From the NCBI GenBank assembly GCA_964423865.1, contig CAYRGN010000013.1:1-64000 (forward strand): a stretch of 64,000 nucleotides of DNA. Reading direction: 5' to 3'. Shown here piece by piece: positions 8,208 to 15,835 of this stretch (its first letter is position 1; the number at the start of each line of letters is the position of its first letter). The translations under genes were made by a program, and so were the position numbers. Under the pieces are notes generated by a model. It saw nothing but the letters and a program-made list of their open reading frames with translations. It did no database searches and had not been told where the DNA came from. The DNA is from Leadbetterella sp964423865. GTDB lineage: Bacteria; Bacteroidota; Bacteroidia; Cytophagales; Spirosomataceae.

Positions 8208-9539
8208 ATGCCCGAAACCCAAAACATAGAATATAAAAGCATTTGGAAAGATGAATACCTAAAATGGATTTGCGGTTTTGCAAACGCCAACGGAGGTACT
8301 ATTTTCATCGGTAAAGACGATAATGGAAACGTTGTTGGGATTGATGATGCAAAAAAGCTGTTGGAAGAAATTCCAAACAAAGTGCGTGATGTTTTGGGAA
8401 TTTTGGTTGATGTGAATCTGCACACGACCCAGCAAGGCGATTATTTGGAAATCGTTGTTGAGCCTTACCCAAACGGAATAAGCTACAAAGGACAATATCA
8501 TTACCGAAGCGGAAGCACCAAACAAGAATTGAAAGGTGCGGCTTTGGGAAAATTCTTATTACAGAAAAGAGGTAAACGTTGGGATAGCGTGCCAATACCC
8601 AAAGTTTCTGTAAGCGATTTAAAACAAGAAACTTTTGAATTTTTCAAGAAGCGTAGCGTAAAAAGCAAACGACTTGATGAAAACAACCTTACGGACAACA
8701 ACAAGCATTTACTTGAAAATCTGAAACTCATTGAAGACGGATATCTGAAACGAGCTGCAATTTTGTTGTTCCATCCCGACCCCGAAAAATTCGTTACGGG
8801 TGCTTACATCAAAATCGGATATTTTGAAAACGAAGCAGACCTGATTTTCCAAGATGAAATTCACGGAAATTTATTTGAGCAAATTGAAAAAACGCTTGAC
8901 CTGCTTTTTACCAAATATATCAAGGCAATTATCAGTTATGAAAACGGAATTAACCGTATTGAAACGTATGAATATCCAAGAGAAGCCGTTCGTGAAGCCT
9001 TGCTGAATGCGGTTGCCCACAAAGATTATTCGGGCTTAACACCAATTCAAATCCGTGTTTACAAAGACCGTATAATGATGTGGAATGAGGGACATTTGCC
9101 CGAAGATTGGACACTAAACAATCTTTTGAAAGAGCATTCATCAAGACCGTTCAACCCTGATATTGCCAACGCTTTTTTCCGAAGTGGTTACATCGAATCT
9201 TGGGGACGAGGAATCAGCAAAATGACGGAATTATGTGTAGCCGAAGGACTTCCCAAACCGTCATATCTTGTTGAAGGTTCGGATTTTTGGGTAGTTTTCA
9301 GAAAAGATATTTATTATGCTGAACACTTACAATCACTTGGATTGAACAGCCGACAAATAAAAGCCGTTTTATTTGTAAAAGAAAAAGGAAAAATTACAAA
9401 CAGTGATTATCAAACATTAAACGACATATCAAAACGTACAGCAACTACCGAACTAACCGAATTAGTTGACAAGTTTAAAGTTTTAATCAAAACAGGAACG
9501 TCGGGTTCAAGTATTTCGTACACAATAGTCGGGCAATAG
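8208..9539 (+). CDS. AlbA_2/Schlafen-type ATP-binding protein
   Basis: A 443-residue protein. The N-terminus (NIEYKSIW, then FANANGGTIFIGKDDNGNV around residues 24-42) is the AlbA_2 fold found in Schlafen-like proteins. The middle (YPREAVREALLNAVAHKDYS, then YKDRIMMWNEGHLP) is an HATPase_c_4-type domain. The C-terminus, ending near TNSDYQTLNDISKRTATTEL, looks like a winged helix. Such proteins act as nucleic-acid-binding ATPases or regulators and are common in defence islands. It begins 6 bases after the nuclease gene and would be the fifth operon member, where published relatives often have an AIPR gene. The stop is a single TAG; the frame beyond it stays open (see findings). Confidence 0.85.
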   Translation: MPETQNIEYKSIWKDEYLKWICGFANANGGTIFIGKDDNGNVVGIDDAKKLLEEIPNKVRDVLGILVDVNLHTTQQGDYLEIVVEPYPNGISYKGQYHYRSGSTKQELKGAALGKFLLQKRGKRWDSVPIPKVSVSDLKQETFEFFKKRSVKSKRLDENNLTDNNKHLLENLKLIEDGYLKRAAILLFHPDPEKFVTGAYIKIGYFENEADLIFQDEIHGNLFEQIEKTLDLLFTKYIKAIISYENGINRIETYEYPREAVREALLNAVAHKDYSGLTPIQIRVYKDRIMMWNEGHLPEDWTLNNLLKEHSSRPFNPDIANAFFRSGYIESWGRGISKMTELCVAEGLPKPSYLVEGSDFWVVFRKDIYYAEHLQSLGLNSRQIKAVLFVKEKGKITNSDYQTLNDISKRTATTELTELVDKFKVLIKTGTSGSSISYTIVGQ

Positions 9540-9623
9540 TGGGGCAAGTGGGGCAATGATTGGGCAAGAGTGGGGCAACAACTGACTCATATAATTAAAA
9601 AATTACAGAAAAGATATTGCCCC

Positions 9624-9646
9624 AATACCCTAAAATGTAGGGTATT
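9624..9646 (+). terminator. Hairpin after the AlbA_2 gene
   Basis: AATACCCTA and TAGGGTATT form a perfect 9-bp stem with a five-base loop. There is only a weak T-run behind it, so it could be a terminator or a transcript-end stabilizer. Confidence 0.4.
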
Positions 9647-9700
9647 TGGATTTAAGAATATTGCTTACACTATATCAGAAATTTCGATATTTAACGAGAT

Positions 9701-9754
9701 TAACCGCTCCAAATCTTCCAAAAAATGTTTCGAGATTTGTCCTGTTCCCGCTAC
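9701..9754. repeat. 54-bp direct repeat, copy 1
   Basis: This block matches 12208-12261 at 50 of 54 positions, including a shared run AAAAAATGTTTCGAGATTTG followed by TCCTGTTCCC. The two copies stand in the same orientation, about 2.5 kb apart, on either side of the AbiE-like gene pair. A hairpin ending in a T-run follows directly (AAAGGAG 9757-9763, CTCCTTT from 9781). The arrangement resembles attachment-site duplications, but no recombinase gene lies between the copies. Confidence 0.7.
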
Positions 9755-9756
9755 GC

Positions 9757-9791
9757 AAAGGAGGCACTATTTTGTAGTTGTCTCCTTTTTT
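9757..9791 (+). terminator. Terminator-like hairpin after repeat copy 1
   Basis: AAAGGAG pairs with CTCCTTT, followed by a run of T. It sits right behind the 54-bp repeat, as the different hairpin at 12269-12301 does behind the second copy. Confidence 0.5.
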
Positions 9792-9980
9792 TTATGCCAA
9801 TACTTCCTGACAGAGAATTCCGGATGAGTCGGAAAGCTATACCTGAGGCTTCTATATTGTTGTATCTGTCATATTTACTATCCTATCCCTCTGTTCCGGA
9901 AGGGAGAACCTCTTCCCTTTTTGTTCCTCCCTGCTAACCCGGGCATATCACTGAGCTGTTTTCCTTTGAACAATATAAAT

Positions 9981-10007
9981 TTGACAAAATATGTATTTTA
10001 TGCCGAA
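9981..10007 (+). promoter_or_regulatory. Palindromic operator 1 of the AbiE-like pair
   Basis: TTGACAAAATA and TATTTTATGCCGAA form an imperfect 27-bp palindrome. The flanks (AATATAAAT at 9972-9980 and ATATAAAT at 10011-10018) are shared with operator 2 at 10762-10788. It overlaps the first possible start codons of the antitoxin gene. Confidence 0.6.
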
Positions 10008-10773
10008 CTTATATAAATCTATTTTATATTTACCTCAAAAAAGGATTTTGACAGAAGTGTTAGAAAAGCATATCGGACAGTATTTTACAGAAAGCGAGAG
10101 GCTTTCAAAGCAGAAACTTGTTGGTCTAATAAAAGGAGATTTCCCTGCATGGTCTGACAATACTATAAATATGTATCTGTCCAAGCTAAAAAAAGAGGGA
10201 GTTATCAATTCTCCGTCCAGAGGAATTTATAAATTGGATAGCCTCACAACTTTTCAGCCTAATATTTCAACTACTCTAAAAAGAATATTCAATAAGATAA
10301 AGCGAGAGTTTCCCTATATCAGTTTTTGTATTTGGGATAGTGTGTGGTTGAACGATTTTATGCGTCATCAGCCATTTAAATATTATGTGGTTATAGAAGT
10401 AGAAAAAGAAGCATCCGAATCTGTATTTGCTTTCCTCACAGAAGCTATAAAAAACGTTTTCTTTAATCCTGATGAAGAAATATTTGACCGTTACATTCAT
10501 AATCAAGAAGAAGTTCTTATTGTGAAGAATATGGTTTCTGAGTCTCCCCTGATAGAAAAAGAGAAAATTGTTATTCCTACGTTGGAAAAATTATTGGTGG
10601 ATATGCTGATTGATACAGCACTTTTTTCGGCACAGCAGAGCGAAAAGGGATTTATTATACGGCGTGTAATGGAGAAATATACCTTAAACGAGTTGAAAAT
10701 GCGTAGATATGCTGTACGAAGAAACAGAGAACGAGAAATTGTCGAACTGATAAATATAAATTTGGCAAAATAA
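9991..10773 (+). CDS. AbiEi-like antitoxin/transcription factor
   Basis: A 260-residue protein directly upstream of an AbiEii-type nucleotidyltransferase. The N-terminal third (SERLSKQKLVGLIKGDFPAW, then NTINMYLSKLKKEGVI) reads as a winged helix, followed by a larger domain without clear motifs (IWDSVWLNDFM, then TLEKLLVDMLIDTALF). This is the layout of AbiEi-family antitoxins, which neutralize the toxin and repress their own promoter. The start is uncertain: ATG codons at 9991 and 10000 both lie inside the palindromic operator, so translation may begin downstream, for example at TTG 10048 or GTG 10057, preceded by AAAAAAGG. The stop codon lies inside operator 2. Confidence 0.75.
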   Translation: MYFMPNLYKSILYLPQKRILTEVLEKHIGQYFTESERLSKQKLVGLIKGDFPAWSDNTINMYLSKLKKEGVINSPSRGIYKLDSLTTFQPNISTTLKRIFNKIKREFPYISFCIWDSVWLNDFMRHQPFKYYVVIEVEKEASESVFAFLTEAIKNVFFNPDEEIFDRYIHNQEEVLIVKNMVSESPLIEKEKIVIPTLEKLLVDMLIDTALFSAQQSEKGFIIRRVMEKYTLNELKMRRYAVRRNREREIVELININLAK

Positions 10774-10788
10774 ATTTATTTATGCCAA
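10762..10788 (+). promoter_or_regulatory. Palindromic operator 2, between antitoxin and toxin genes
   Basis: TTGGCA and TGCCAA are the ends of a nearly perfect 27-bp palindrome whose AT-rich middle reads AAATAAATTTATTT. It contains the antitoxin stop codon and lies 14 bases before the toxin ATG. It duplicates operator 1 including its flanking AATATAAAT and ATATAAAT. Confidence 0.65.
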
Positions 10789-10801
10789 TAGTATATAAAT
10801 T

Positions 10802-11836
10802 ATGATAGATACAAAATCCTATACAATTGAGTGGATTACCGACTTACGAAATATGTTGGGAAAACGCATTGACCCAAAGTTGATTGAAAAGGTAATATAC
10901 GCTTTGACACTTTTGGAGCAACTGCAATTGAATAATCTGGATTTTGTGTTTAAGGGCGGGACGGCGCTACTTTTAGCAACGGAAATGCCTAAGCGGTTTT
11001 CGATAGATATTGACATCATTACAGAAGAACAGGAAGATAAAATCAAGGAGATTTTAGAGACCATTAGCCAATTGGAAATGTTTATCCGTTGGGAAGATGA
11101 TAACGACCGAAAACATTCGCCTGATGCACCTATCGGACATTTCAAGATGTTTTACAAAAGTGCGGTAGATGGTAATGAAGAACCGATACTGTTAGATTTG
11201 CTCTACACGCCTAATCCATATCCTGAAACAAGAGAATATCCGATAAACCACAGTTGGTTAGCCACGTCGGGAAAAGATACGATAGTTGTATTGCCAACCT
11301 TTGAGGCCATTTTGGGAGATAAGTTAACGGCTTTTGCACCCAAAACCACAGGCATATTGTATTCAAAAAGTCGCCCTGTAGAAATCATTAAACAGTTATA
11401 TGATATAGGTTTTTTGTTTGACCGGATAACTGACGTTAACGTCGTAAAAGAAAGTTATTCGAGAGTGGTACAAGAGGAAATTGGCTATCGAAAATTAAAT
11501 ATAGATGCCAAAGAGGTATTGGAAGACACCTGGCTGGCTTGTTACACATTGGCAGAAAGGGATATGAAATCTGATGAGTTCAAACACCTACAATTGGGCA
11601 TTAAGAATTTCACGAATTTTATTATCGATCGCTTTTCAATCGAAGAAGCCACAACAGCTTCATCTAAAGTTGCCTATCTGACTTCATTACTGAATAAAGA
11701 AAATCAGGAAATCGAACGGTTTAAAAATCCATTGGAGATTAAGGATTGGCTGATTGAAGACCCAACCTATAATAAATTGAACAAGTTAAAAAAGACCAAT
11801 CCGGAAGCATTTTTCTATTGGTATAAGAGCATGTAA
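10802..11836 (+). CDS. AbiEii/AbiGii-type nucleotidyltransferase toxin
   Basis: A 344-residue protein with the nucleotidyltransferase signature of AbiEii/AbiGii toxins: FKGGTALLL followed by RFSIDIDIIT, giving the GG-T and paired Asp residues that bind metal and nucleotide. A second conserved region, TFEAILGDKLTAFAPKTTGI, is also typical. AbiEii toxins modify host RNA or nucleotides and stop growth during phage infection unless held by AbiEi. The gene follows the AbiEi-like gene by 28 bases, with an operator-like palindrome between them. The active site looks intact. Confidence 0.88.
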   Translation: MIDTKSYTIEWITDLRNMLGKRIDPKLIEKVIYALTLLEQLQLNNLDFVFKGGTALLLATEMPKRFSIDIDIITEEQEDKIKEILETISQLEMFIRWEDDNDRKHSPDAPIGHFKMFYKSAVDGNEEPILLDLLYTPNPYPETREYPINHSWLATSGKDTIVVLPTFEAILGDKLTAFAPKTTGILYSKSRPVEIIKQLYDIGFLFDRITDVNVVKESYSRVVQEEIGYRKLNIDAKEVLEDTWLACYTLAERDMKSDEFKHLQLGIKNFTNFIIDRFSIEEATTASSKVAYLTSLLNKENQEIERFKNPLEIKDWLIEDPTYNKLNKLKKTNPEAFFYWYKSM

Positions 11837-11854
11837 TGAACACTATTATCATAA

Positions 11855-12112
11855 GGAATAAAGTGCTATAATGTAATCGAGTCGTTCAGAAAATTTGACC
11901 AAACTTATCGACAAGAAAACGAGGTAGAACTTGCCGACAACTTTGAAATATCAGCCCAAGCGGTAAAAAAACAAGCACGGGTTTTCAAAAGTGTGCTTAA
12001 ATTCGACAAAAATTTCCATATCTACATTCACGGTAACAGAGAATTGATTGAACAAGGCATTGATGAAAACGGAAGAAAATACTATAAGATATATTACGAA
12101 GAAGAGAATTAG
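11855..12112 (+). pseudogene. C-terminal fragment of a 37-kDa nucleoid-associated protein gene
   Basis: The frame has no start codon. From about 11879 it encodes ESFRKFDQTYRQENEVELAD, then EISAQAVKKQARVFKSVLKF and HIYIHGNRELIEQG, ending at TAG 12110-12112. This resembles the C-terminal end of the NdpA/YejK nucleoid-associated family (about 330 residues). Only about 80 residues remain and the upstream part is absent, so the gene was cut by a rearrangement, probably arrival of the AbiE-like segment. The family assignment is from memory of the C-terminal motif and is moderately sure. Confidence 0.6.
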
Positions 12113-12130
12113 CAGTTGCTAATTATAACT

Positions 12131-12176
12131 AAAATAGGGTTCAATTACATCAACAGAATTGAACTCTATTTTTTAT
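12131..12176 (+). terminator. Strong terminator after the nucleoid-protein fragment
   Basis: AAAATAGGGTTCAATT pairs with AATTGAACTCTATTTT (one G-T pair) and ends in a T-run. Confidence 0.75.
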
Positions 12177-12207
12177 ACACTCCCATATCGTCTTCTTTCG
12201 ACATCGC

Positions 12208-12261
12208 TAACCGTTCCAAATCATCTAAAAAATGTTTCGAGATTTGTCCTGTTCCCACTAC
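12208..12261. repeat. 54-bp direct repeat, copy 2
   Basis: Second copy of the repeat at 9701-9754 (50 of 54 identical, same orientation). It marks the right side of the AbiE-like segment and is directly followed by a terminator whose sequence differs from the one behind copy 1. Confidence 0.7.
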
Positions 12262-12268
12262 TGAACAG

Positions 12269-12301
12269 AAAGCCGGTCAAGAAATTGAGTCGGCTTTTTT
12301 T
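12269..12301 (+). terminator. Terminator after repeat copy 2
   Basis: AAAGCCG and CGGCTTT with a 15-base loop and a run of seven T. Confidence 0.7.
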
Positions 12302-12351
12302 ATGGATACCTATTTTTGGAACGGGTGCTTCAGAATATTATCTCCAATCGC

Positions 12352-12567
12352 TTACCCCTGCACCGGCTCGGCTTTAAAGCCTTTCTTTTTAATGAGGCTC
12401 ACCACTTCCGTTTCTGAAATACCTTCCGATTTCACGGTGAGTATCTTATCCGTATGCTGAATATCTACGCTCCATTCAGAAATGCCGGGAGCATTGTCCA
12501 GGTCAGTTTGTACCTTAGATACGCAGCCTCCGCAATTGAGGTTAGTTTTGAATTGTAGCTTTTCCAT
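12352..12567 (-). CDS. Heavy-metal-associated (copper chaperone-like) protein
   Basis: A 71-residue single HMA domain. The metal site is written LNCGGC near residues 11-14, followed by the usual amphipathic helix and the closing IKKKGFKAEPV. Proteins of this size carry Cu(I) in the cytoplasm and hand it to a P-type ATPase or store it. The gene lies 68 bases downstream of copA on the same strand, so the two are probably co-transcribed. The methionine usual before CxxC is replaced by leucine-asparagine, a tolerated variation. Confidence 0.85.
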   Translation of the reverse strand: MEKLQFKTNLNCGGCVSKVQTDLDNAPGISEWSVDIQHTDKILTVKSEGISETEVVSLIKKKGFKAEPVQG

Positions 12568-12635
12568 TTTTCTCTGTTTTAATTGTTTGTAAATTGAAGA
12601 CGTGTCCCGTTATCCCCTGAAGGTCCACGACCGCT

Positions 12636-15047
12636 TCACTTCTTCCACTTGAGCCTCAGGCTGTTGCTGACCACGCTCACACTGCTGAGGGCCATGGCCG
12701 CCCCGGCGATCATGGGATTCAGGAGGAAACCGTTCAGGGGGTACAATACCCCTGCCGCTACCGGAATTCCGATCACGTTATAAATAAACGCCCAAAAGAG
12801 GTTTTGCCGGATAGTGGCCACCGTTTGCCTGGATAACTGGATGGCCTGGGGGATTTTAACCAGGTCGGAAGAAATGATGGTCATTTTCGCTACGTCCATC
12901 GCGATATCCGAGCCTTTCCCCATAGCAATACTCACATCGGCCGTAGCCAGGGCCGTACTGTCATTGATGCCGTCGCCCACCATGGCCACCGTTTTTCCCT
13001 TTGCCTGGAGTTCTCTGACAAAACCGGCTTTCTCCTGGGGCAATACCTCCGCCTTGTAATGCGGAATGCCCGTTTGCTCCGCGATGGCTTTCGCCGTAGC
13101 TTCGTTATCTCCTGTGAGCATATACAGGTCAATGCCCAGGTCTTTCAGCTCTTGGATGGCCTTCATCGAGGTTTCCTTGATTTTATCCGATACCGCCAAA
13201 ACCGCAAGGGCCTCCCGGCTGTCGGAAAACCAGATGACCGTCTGCGCCGTCTCCCCCCACTTCCCGGCTTGCTCCAGCAGGGCCTCGTCTATCCAGATGT
13301 TATTTTCCGCCAGCAGCTTCCTGTTTCCTACATAATACGTTTCGCCCGCATGCTCCGCCCTGGCACCCTTACCCGTAATACTACTGAACCCGGACAGCGC
13401 CAAAACGCCCGCGGACTGAAAATACTTCACTACCGCCCCGGCCAATGGGTGCTCCGATTGTTTTTCGATGCCGACCAACACATCCCGGGCCGCCTCCACC
13501 CCATTCCGCCATAACACTCCCGTCACCTCCGGTCTCCCTTCCGTGATGGTGCCGGTTTTATCTAAAATAATGGCATCTACCTTTTTCGCCAGCTCCAGGC
13601 TTTCCGCATCCTTAATCAGGATACCGTTTTCCGCACCCTTTCCCACCCCCACCATGATGGCGGTAGGCGTAGCCAGGCCCAAAGCACAGGGACACGCAAT
13701 CACCAGCACCGTCACGGCCGCCAGCAGCCCCTGCACCCCGGCGTTCTCTCCCCCCAGAATAAGCCAAAGTATAAACGTAAGCACCGCAATACCCATCACC
13801 ACCGGCACAAAAATGCCCGCAATCTTATCCACCAGCTTCTGCACCGGTGCTTTACTGCCCTGGGCGTCCTGTACCGTTTTAATAATCTGGGCCAGCAGGG
13901 TTTCCTTTCCTACCTTCAGGGCCTTAAACGTAAAACTTCCCTTCTGGTTAATAGTACCCGCAAATACGTTTTCGTTCTCTTCTTTTAAGACCGGAACCGG
14001 TTCCCCGCTCAGCATACTCTCATCTACATACGAAGCCCCTGATACCACTGTACCGTCTACCGCAATCTTCTCTCCCGGCTTAACCAGGAGGATGTCTCCC
14101 GGATTCACCTCCTCAATGGCTTTCTGCTTTTCGGTGCCGTCTGCTTCCACTACCACTACTGTATTCGGCTGCAAGCCCATCAGTTTTTTTATGGCGGAAG
14201 AGGTATTTCCCTTGGCTTTTTCTTCCAGGAGTTTCCCCAAAAGAATAAAAGCGATAATCACCGCCGCGGCCTCAAAATACACGTGGGCATGCAAGCCCCG
14301 CTGATGCCAAAAGCGGGGAAAAAGCATGGTAAAAACACTGAAAATATAAGCGATACCCGTACTGAGCGCCACCAGGGTATCCATGTTGGCCGAACGGTGC
14401 CGGGCCTGCTTCCACGCATTGATAAAGAAATCTTTTCCCAACCACAACACCACCGGCGTAGAAAAAAACCACATGATGGGGTTGGCGTAGGGCATATCCA
14501 TAAAAAACATGCCGATCACCACTACGGGGAGCGACAGCACAATGGCCCACACCGTCTTGTTTTTCAACTGTCGGAATTTCTCCGCATGCAGAGTCTCCAG
14601 GGTCTCCTGGCGGCGGCTCTCGTCTTCCAGCAGCAAGTCATAGCCCACCCCCTGCAACGCCTTCTGCAAGGAGGCCGGGTTCGTGGTTTCGGGCAGGTAT
14701 TCTACGGTGAGGTTGCCTGTACCGAAGTTTACAGACGCGTCTACCACCCCCGGTTCGTAACCTACAATACTTTCCGCGCTGGAAGCACAGGAAGCACAAC
14801 TCATTCCCAGCACGGGAAAGGTATGTTTTACCGTGGTCACGCCATAGCCCAGATCCTTGATGGCCTTGACCGCTTCCCCTACCGCTTCATTGTCTTTCAC
14901 CGTAATGGCGGCCCTGCGGTTATTCAGTTCCACCTTATGGGTTTCTACACCCTTTACCCGAGACAGCCCCTTGTCTACGATCATCGCGCAATGCTCGCTG
15001 TCTACGTTTTCCAGGGGAAGATAGATCATTGGTTTCGTTGTTGTCAT
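12636..15047 (-). CDS. copA: Cu(I)-exporting P1B-type ATPase
   Basis: A P-type ATPase of about 803 residues that pumps Cu(I) out across the inner membrane. In order: a degenerate N-terminal metal-binding domain without a CxxC pair, a complete HMA domain with GMSCASC near residue 83, several membrane helices, the actuator LSGEP, the intramembrane metal site CPC in VIACPCALGLATPTA, the phosphorylated aspartate in DKTGT, SEHPLAG of the nucleotide domain and the hinge GDGINDS. The last helices carry FIYN and MALSS, which fit copper specificity. The ATG at 15047 is preferred over a GTG one codon upstream. It is followed by a small HMA protein gene. Confidence 0.95.
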   Translation of the reverse strand: MTTTKPMIYLPLENVDSEHCAMIVDKGLSRVKGVETHKVELNNRRAAITVKDNEAVGEAVKAIKDLGYGVTTVKHTFPVLGMSCASCASSAESIVGYEPGVVDASVNFGTGNLTVEYLPETTNPASLQKALQGVGYDLLLEDESRRQETLETLHAEKFRQLKNKTVWAIVLSLPVVVIGMFFMDMPYANPIMWFFSTPVVLWLGKDFFINAWKQARHRSANMDTLVALSTGIAYIFSVFTMLFPRFWHQRGLHAHVYFEAAAVIIAFILLGKLLEEKAKGNTSSAIKKLMGLQPNTVVVVEADGTEKQKAIEEVNPGDILLVKPGEKIAVDGTVVSGASYVDESMLSGEPVPVLKEENENVFAGTINQKGSFTFKALKVGKETLLAQIIKTVQDAQGSKAPVQKLVDKIAGIFVPVVMGIAVLTFILWLILGGENAGVQGLLAAVTVLVIACPCALGLATPTAIMVGVGKGAENGILIKDAESLELAKKVDAIILDKTGTITEGRPEVTGVLWRNGVEAARDVLVGIEKQSEHPLAGAVVKYFQSAGVLALSGFSSITGKGARAEHAGETYYVGNRKLLAENNIWIDEALLEQAGKWGETAQTVIWFSDSREALAVLAVSDKIKETSMKAIQELKDLGIDLYMLTGDNEATAKAIAEQTGIPHYKAEVLPQEKAGFVRELQAKGKTVAMVGDGINDSTALATADVSIAMGKGSDIAMDVAKMTIISSDLVKIPQAIQLSRQTVATIRQNLFWAFIYNVIGIPVAAGVLYPLNGFLLNPMIAGAAMALSSVSVVSNSLRLKWKK

Positions 15048-15173
15048 CACGGTACAAATTTCGGAATAAAAACGGGGGCTCCGGTTACGGAATTTCCGGA
15101 TGGAATTGTAACTTTTACGGAACCCCGCACCGAACCGAAGCCGTACACTTCATCAAGATTATATCCTTCCCAT

Positions 15174-15829
15174 TCACTTATCTTTTTTCTTAGATTTTAG
15201 CTGTTTAGGGTGATGAGCTTTTTCTATCTTCTTAATGCTGTCTGCTACCGGCAGGTTTTCGCATGAATCCCTTTGGCATCCAATCCACCATATAAACCTT
15301 TATAACCATGATTTTGAAATATCGCATACTCTATTTCGGTAATAACTCCCGCATCTTTAGCAGCGGCAGCCAGTTGTGTGTTATGCTTTGCCATCTCATT
15401 ACGGAGAAACAACCGCTTTTCGTCTTCTGTACTAAGACGGTTGTATTCATCCATTTGCCGGATTTCCTGCAACCGGGTTTGCACCGCAAAATAGGTTTGC
15501 CCTAGAGCTACAACCTCCTTACCCGGGTCGGCATTTTGCACTATGAGGTAACAGGCATATCTTGATAGTTTTATGCTTTCTGTTTTTCTTTGTGCACCTG
15601 AACCAATTGTAACCATTTCGAGGATCTCCTCGAAATGGTCTGCAAGTGCCTGTCCGCTATTTGTACAAGCCTCCCTTGCCCGTTCTATTACGGGCAAAAA
15701 GTGCCTATACTCGGAGTATTCCAATACTTTAGACAAATCTCTTGCACTCCAAAATTCATTTCCATTTTGGTCTGTCCGCTTGATTCGCTCAAACAGGCTA
15801 AGATTTTGTTTAGAAAGTTCGTTTGCCAT
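15174..15829 (-). pseudogene. dinD: dinD-like gene with an internal deletion
   Basis: The frame from 15829 encodes 194 residues of the DNA-damage-inducible DinD family (FERIKRTDQNGNEFWSARDL, then GYKGLYGGLDAKGIHA), which is normally about 270-285 residues. The frame ends after AKTCR at 15245. Directly beyond, in another frame (15174-15253), the sequence encodes LPVADSIKKIEKAHHP and a lysine-rich end, which resembles the true C-terminal tail of DinD. So roughly 70-80 codons are missing and the ends were joined out of frame. Whether the shortened product works is unknown. It lies 6 bases downstream of the NUDIX gene. Confidence 0.75.
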
Positions 15830-15835
15830 ATTTAT

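Larger units (their letters stand above)
9540..9990. other. 450-bp gap between the defence operon and the AbiE-like pair
   Basis: I see no convincing gene. The stretch starts with degenerate GGGGCAA repeats that continue the last codons of the AlbA_2 gene. It then holds a hairpin (9624-9646), one copy of a 54-bp repeat (9701-9754) with its own terminator-like hairpin, another short hairpin with a T-run near 9899-9923 (AAGGGA against TCCCTT), and finally the operator of the next gene pair. Confidence 0.5.
1..12302. mobile_element. AT-rich accessory patchwork carrying mobilization remnants and defence genes
   Basis: The first 12.3 kb is visibly richer in A and T than the rest and contains almost only mobile or defence functions: a serine recombinase, a broken mobilization gene, oriT-like hairpins, a five-gene restriction-type operon, an AbiE-like pair and gene fragments. 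The left limit lies outside the window. The right limit is taken as the terminator at 12269-12301, just before copper-resistance genes with typical chromosomal composition. No single pair of element ends can be recognised, so this is probably several nested or decayed insertions rather than one intact element. The boundaries are inference. Confidence 0.55.

Noticed and set aside
9701..9754. 3' end of a tRNA gene as the origin of the 54-bp repeat
   Set aside because: TTTCGAGATTTGTCCTGTTC suggests a T-loop and acceptor end, but the flanking bases do not form a T-arm stem in either copy. A tRNA remnant remains possible only as speculation.
12116..12460. Plus-strand frame sharing the peptide NRSKSSKKCFEICPVP with 9570-9827
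   Set aside because: The shared peptide is only a translation of the 54-bp DNA repeat; the rest of both frames is unrelated and crosses terminators.
13059..15200. Several long plus-strand frames opposite copA
   Set aside because: They are antisense shadows in a GC-richer gene; the copA motifs on the minus strand are complete.
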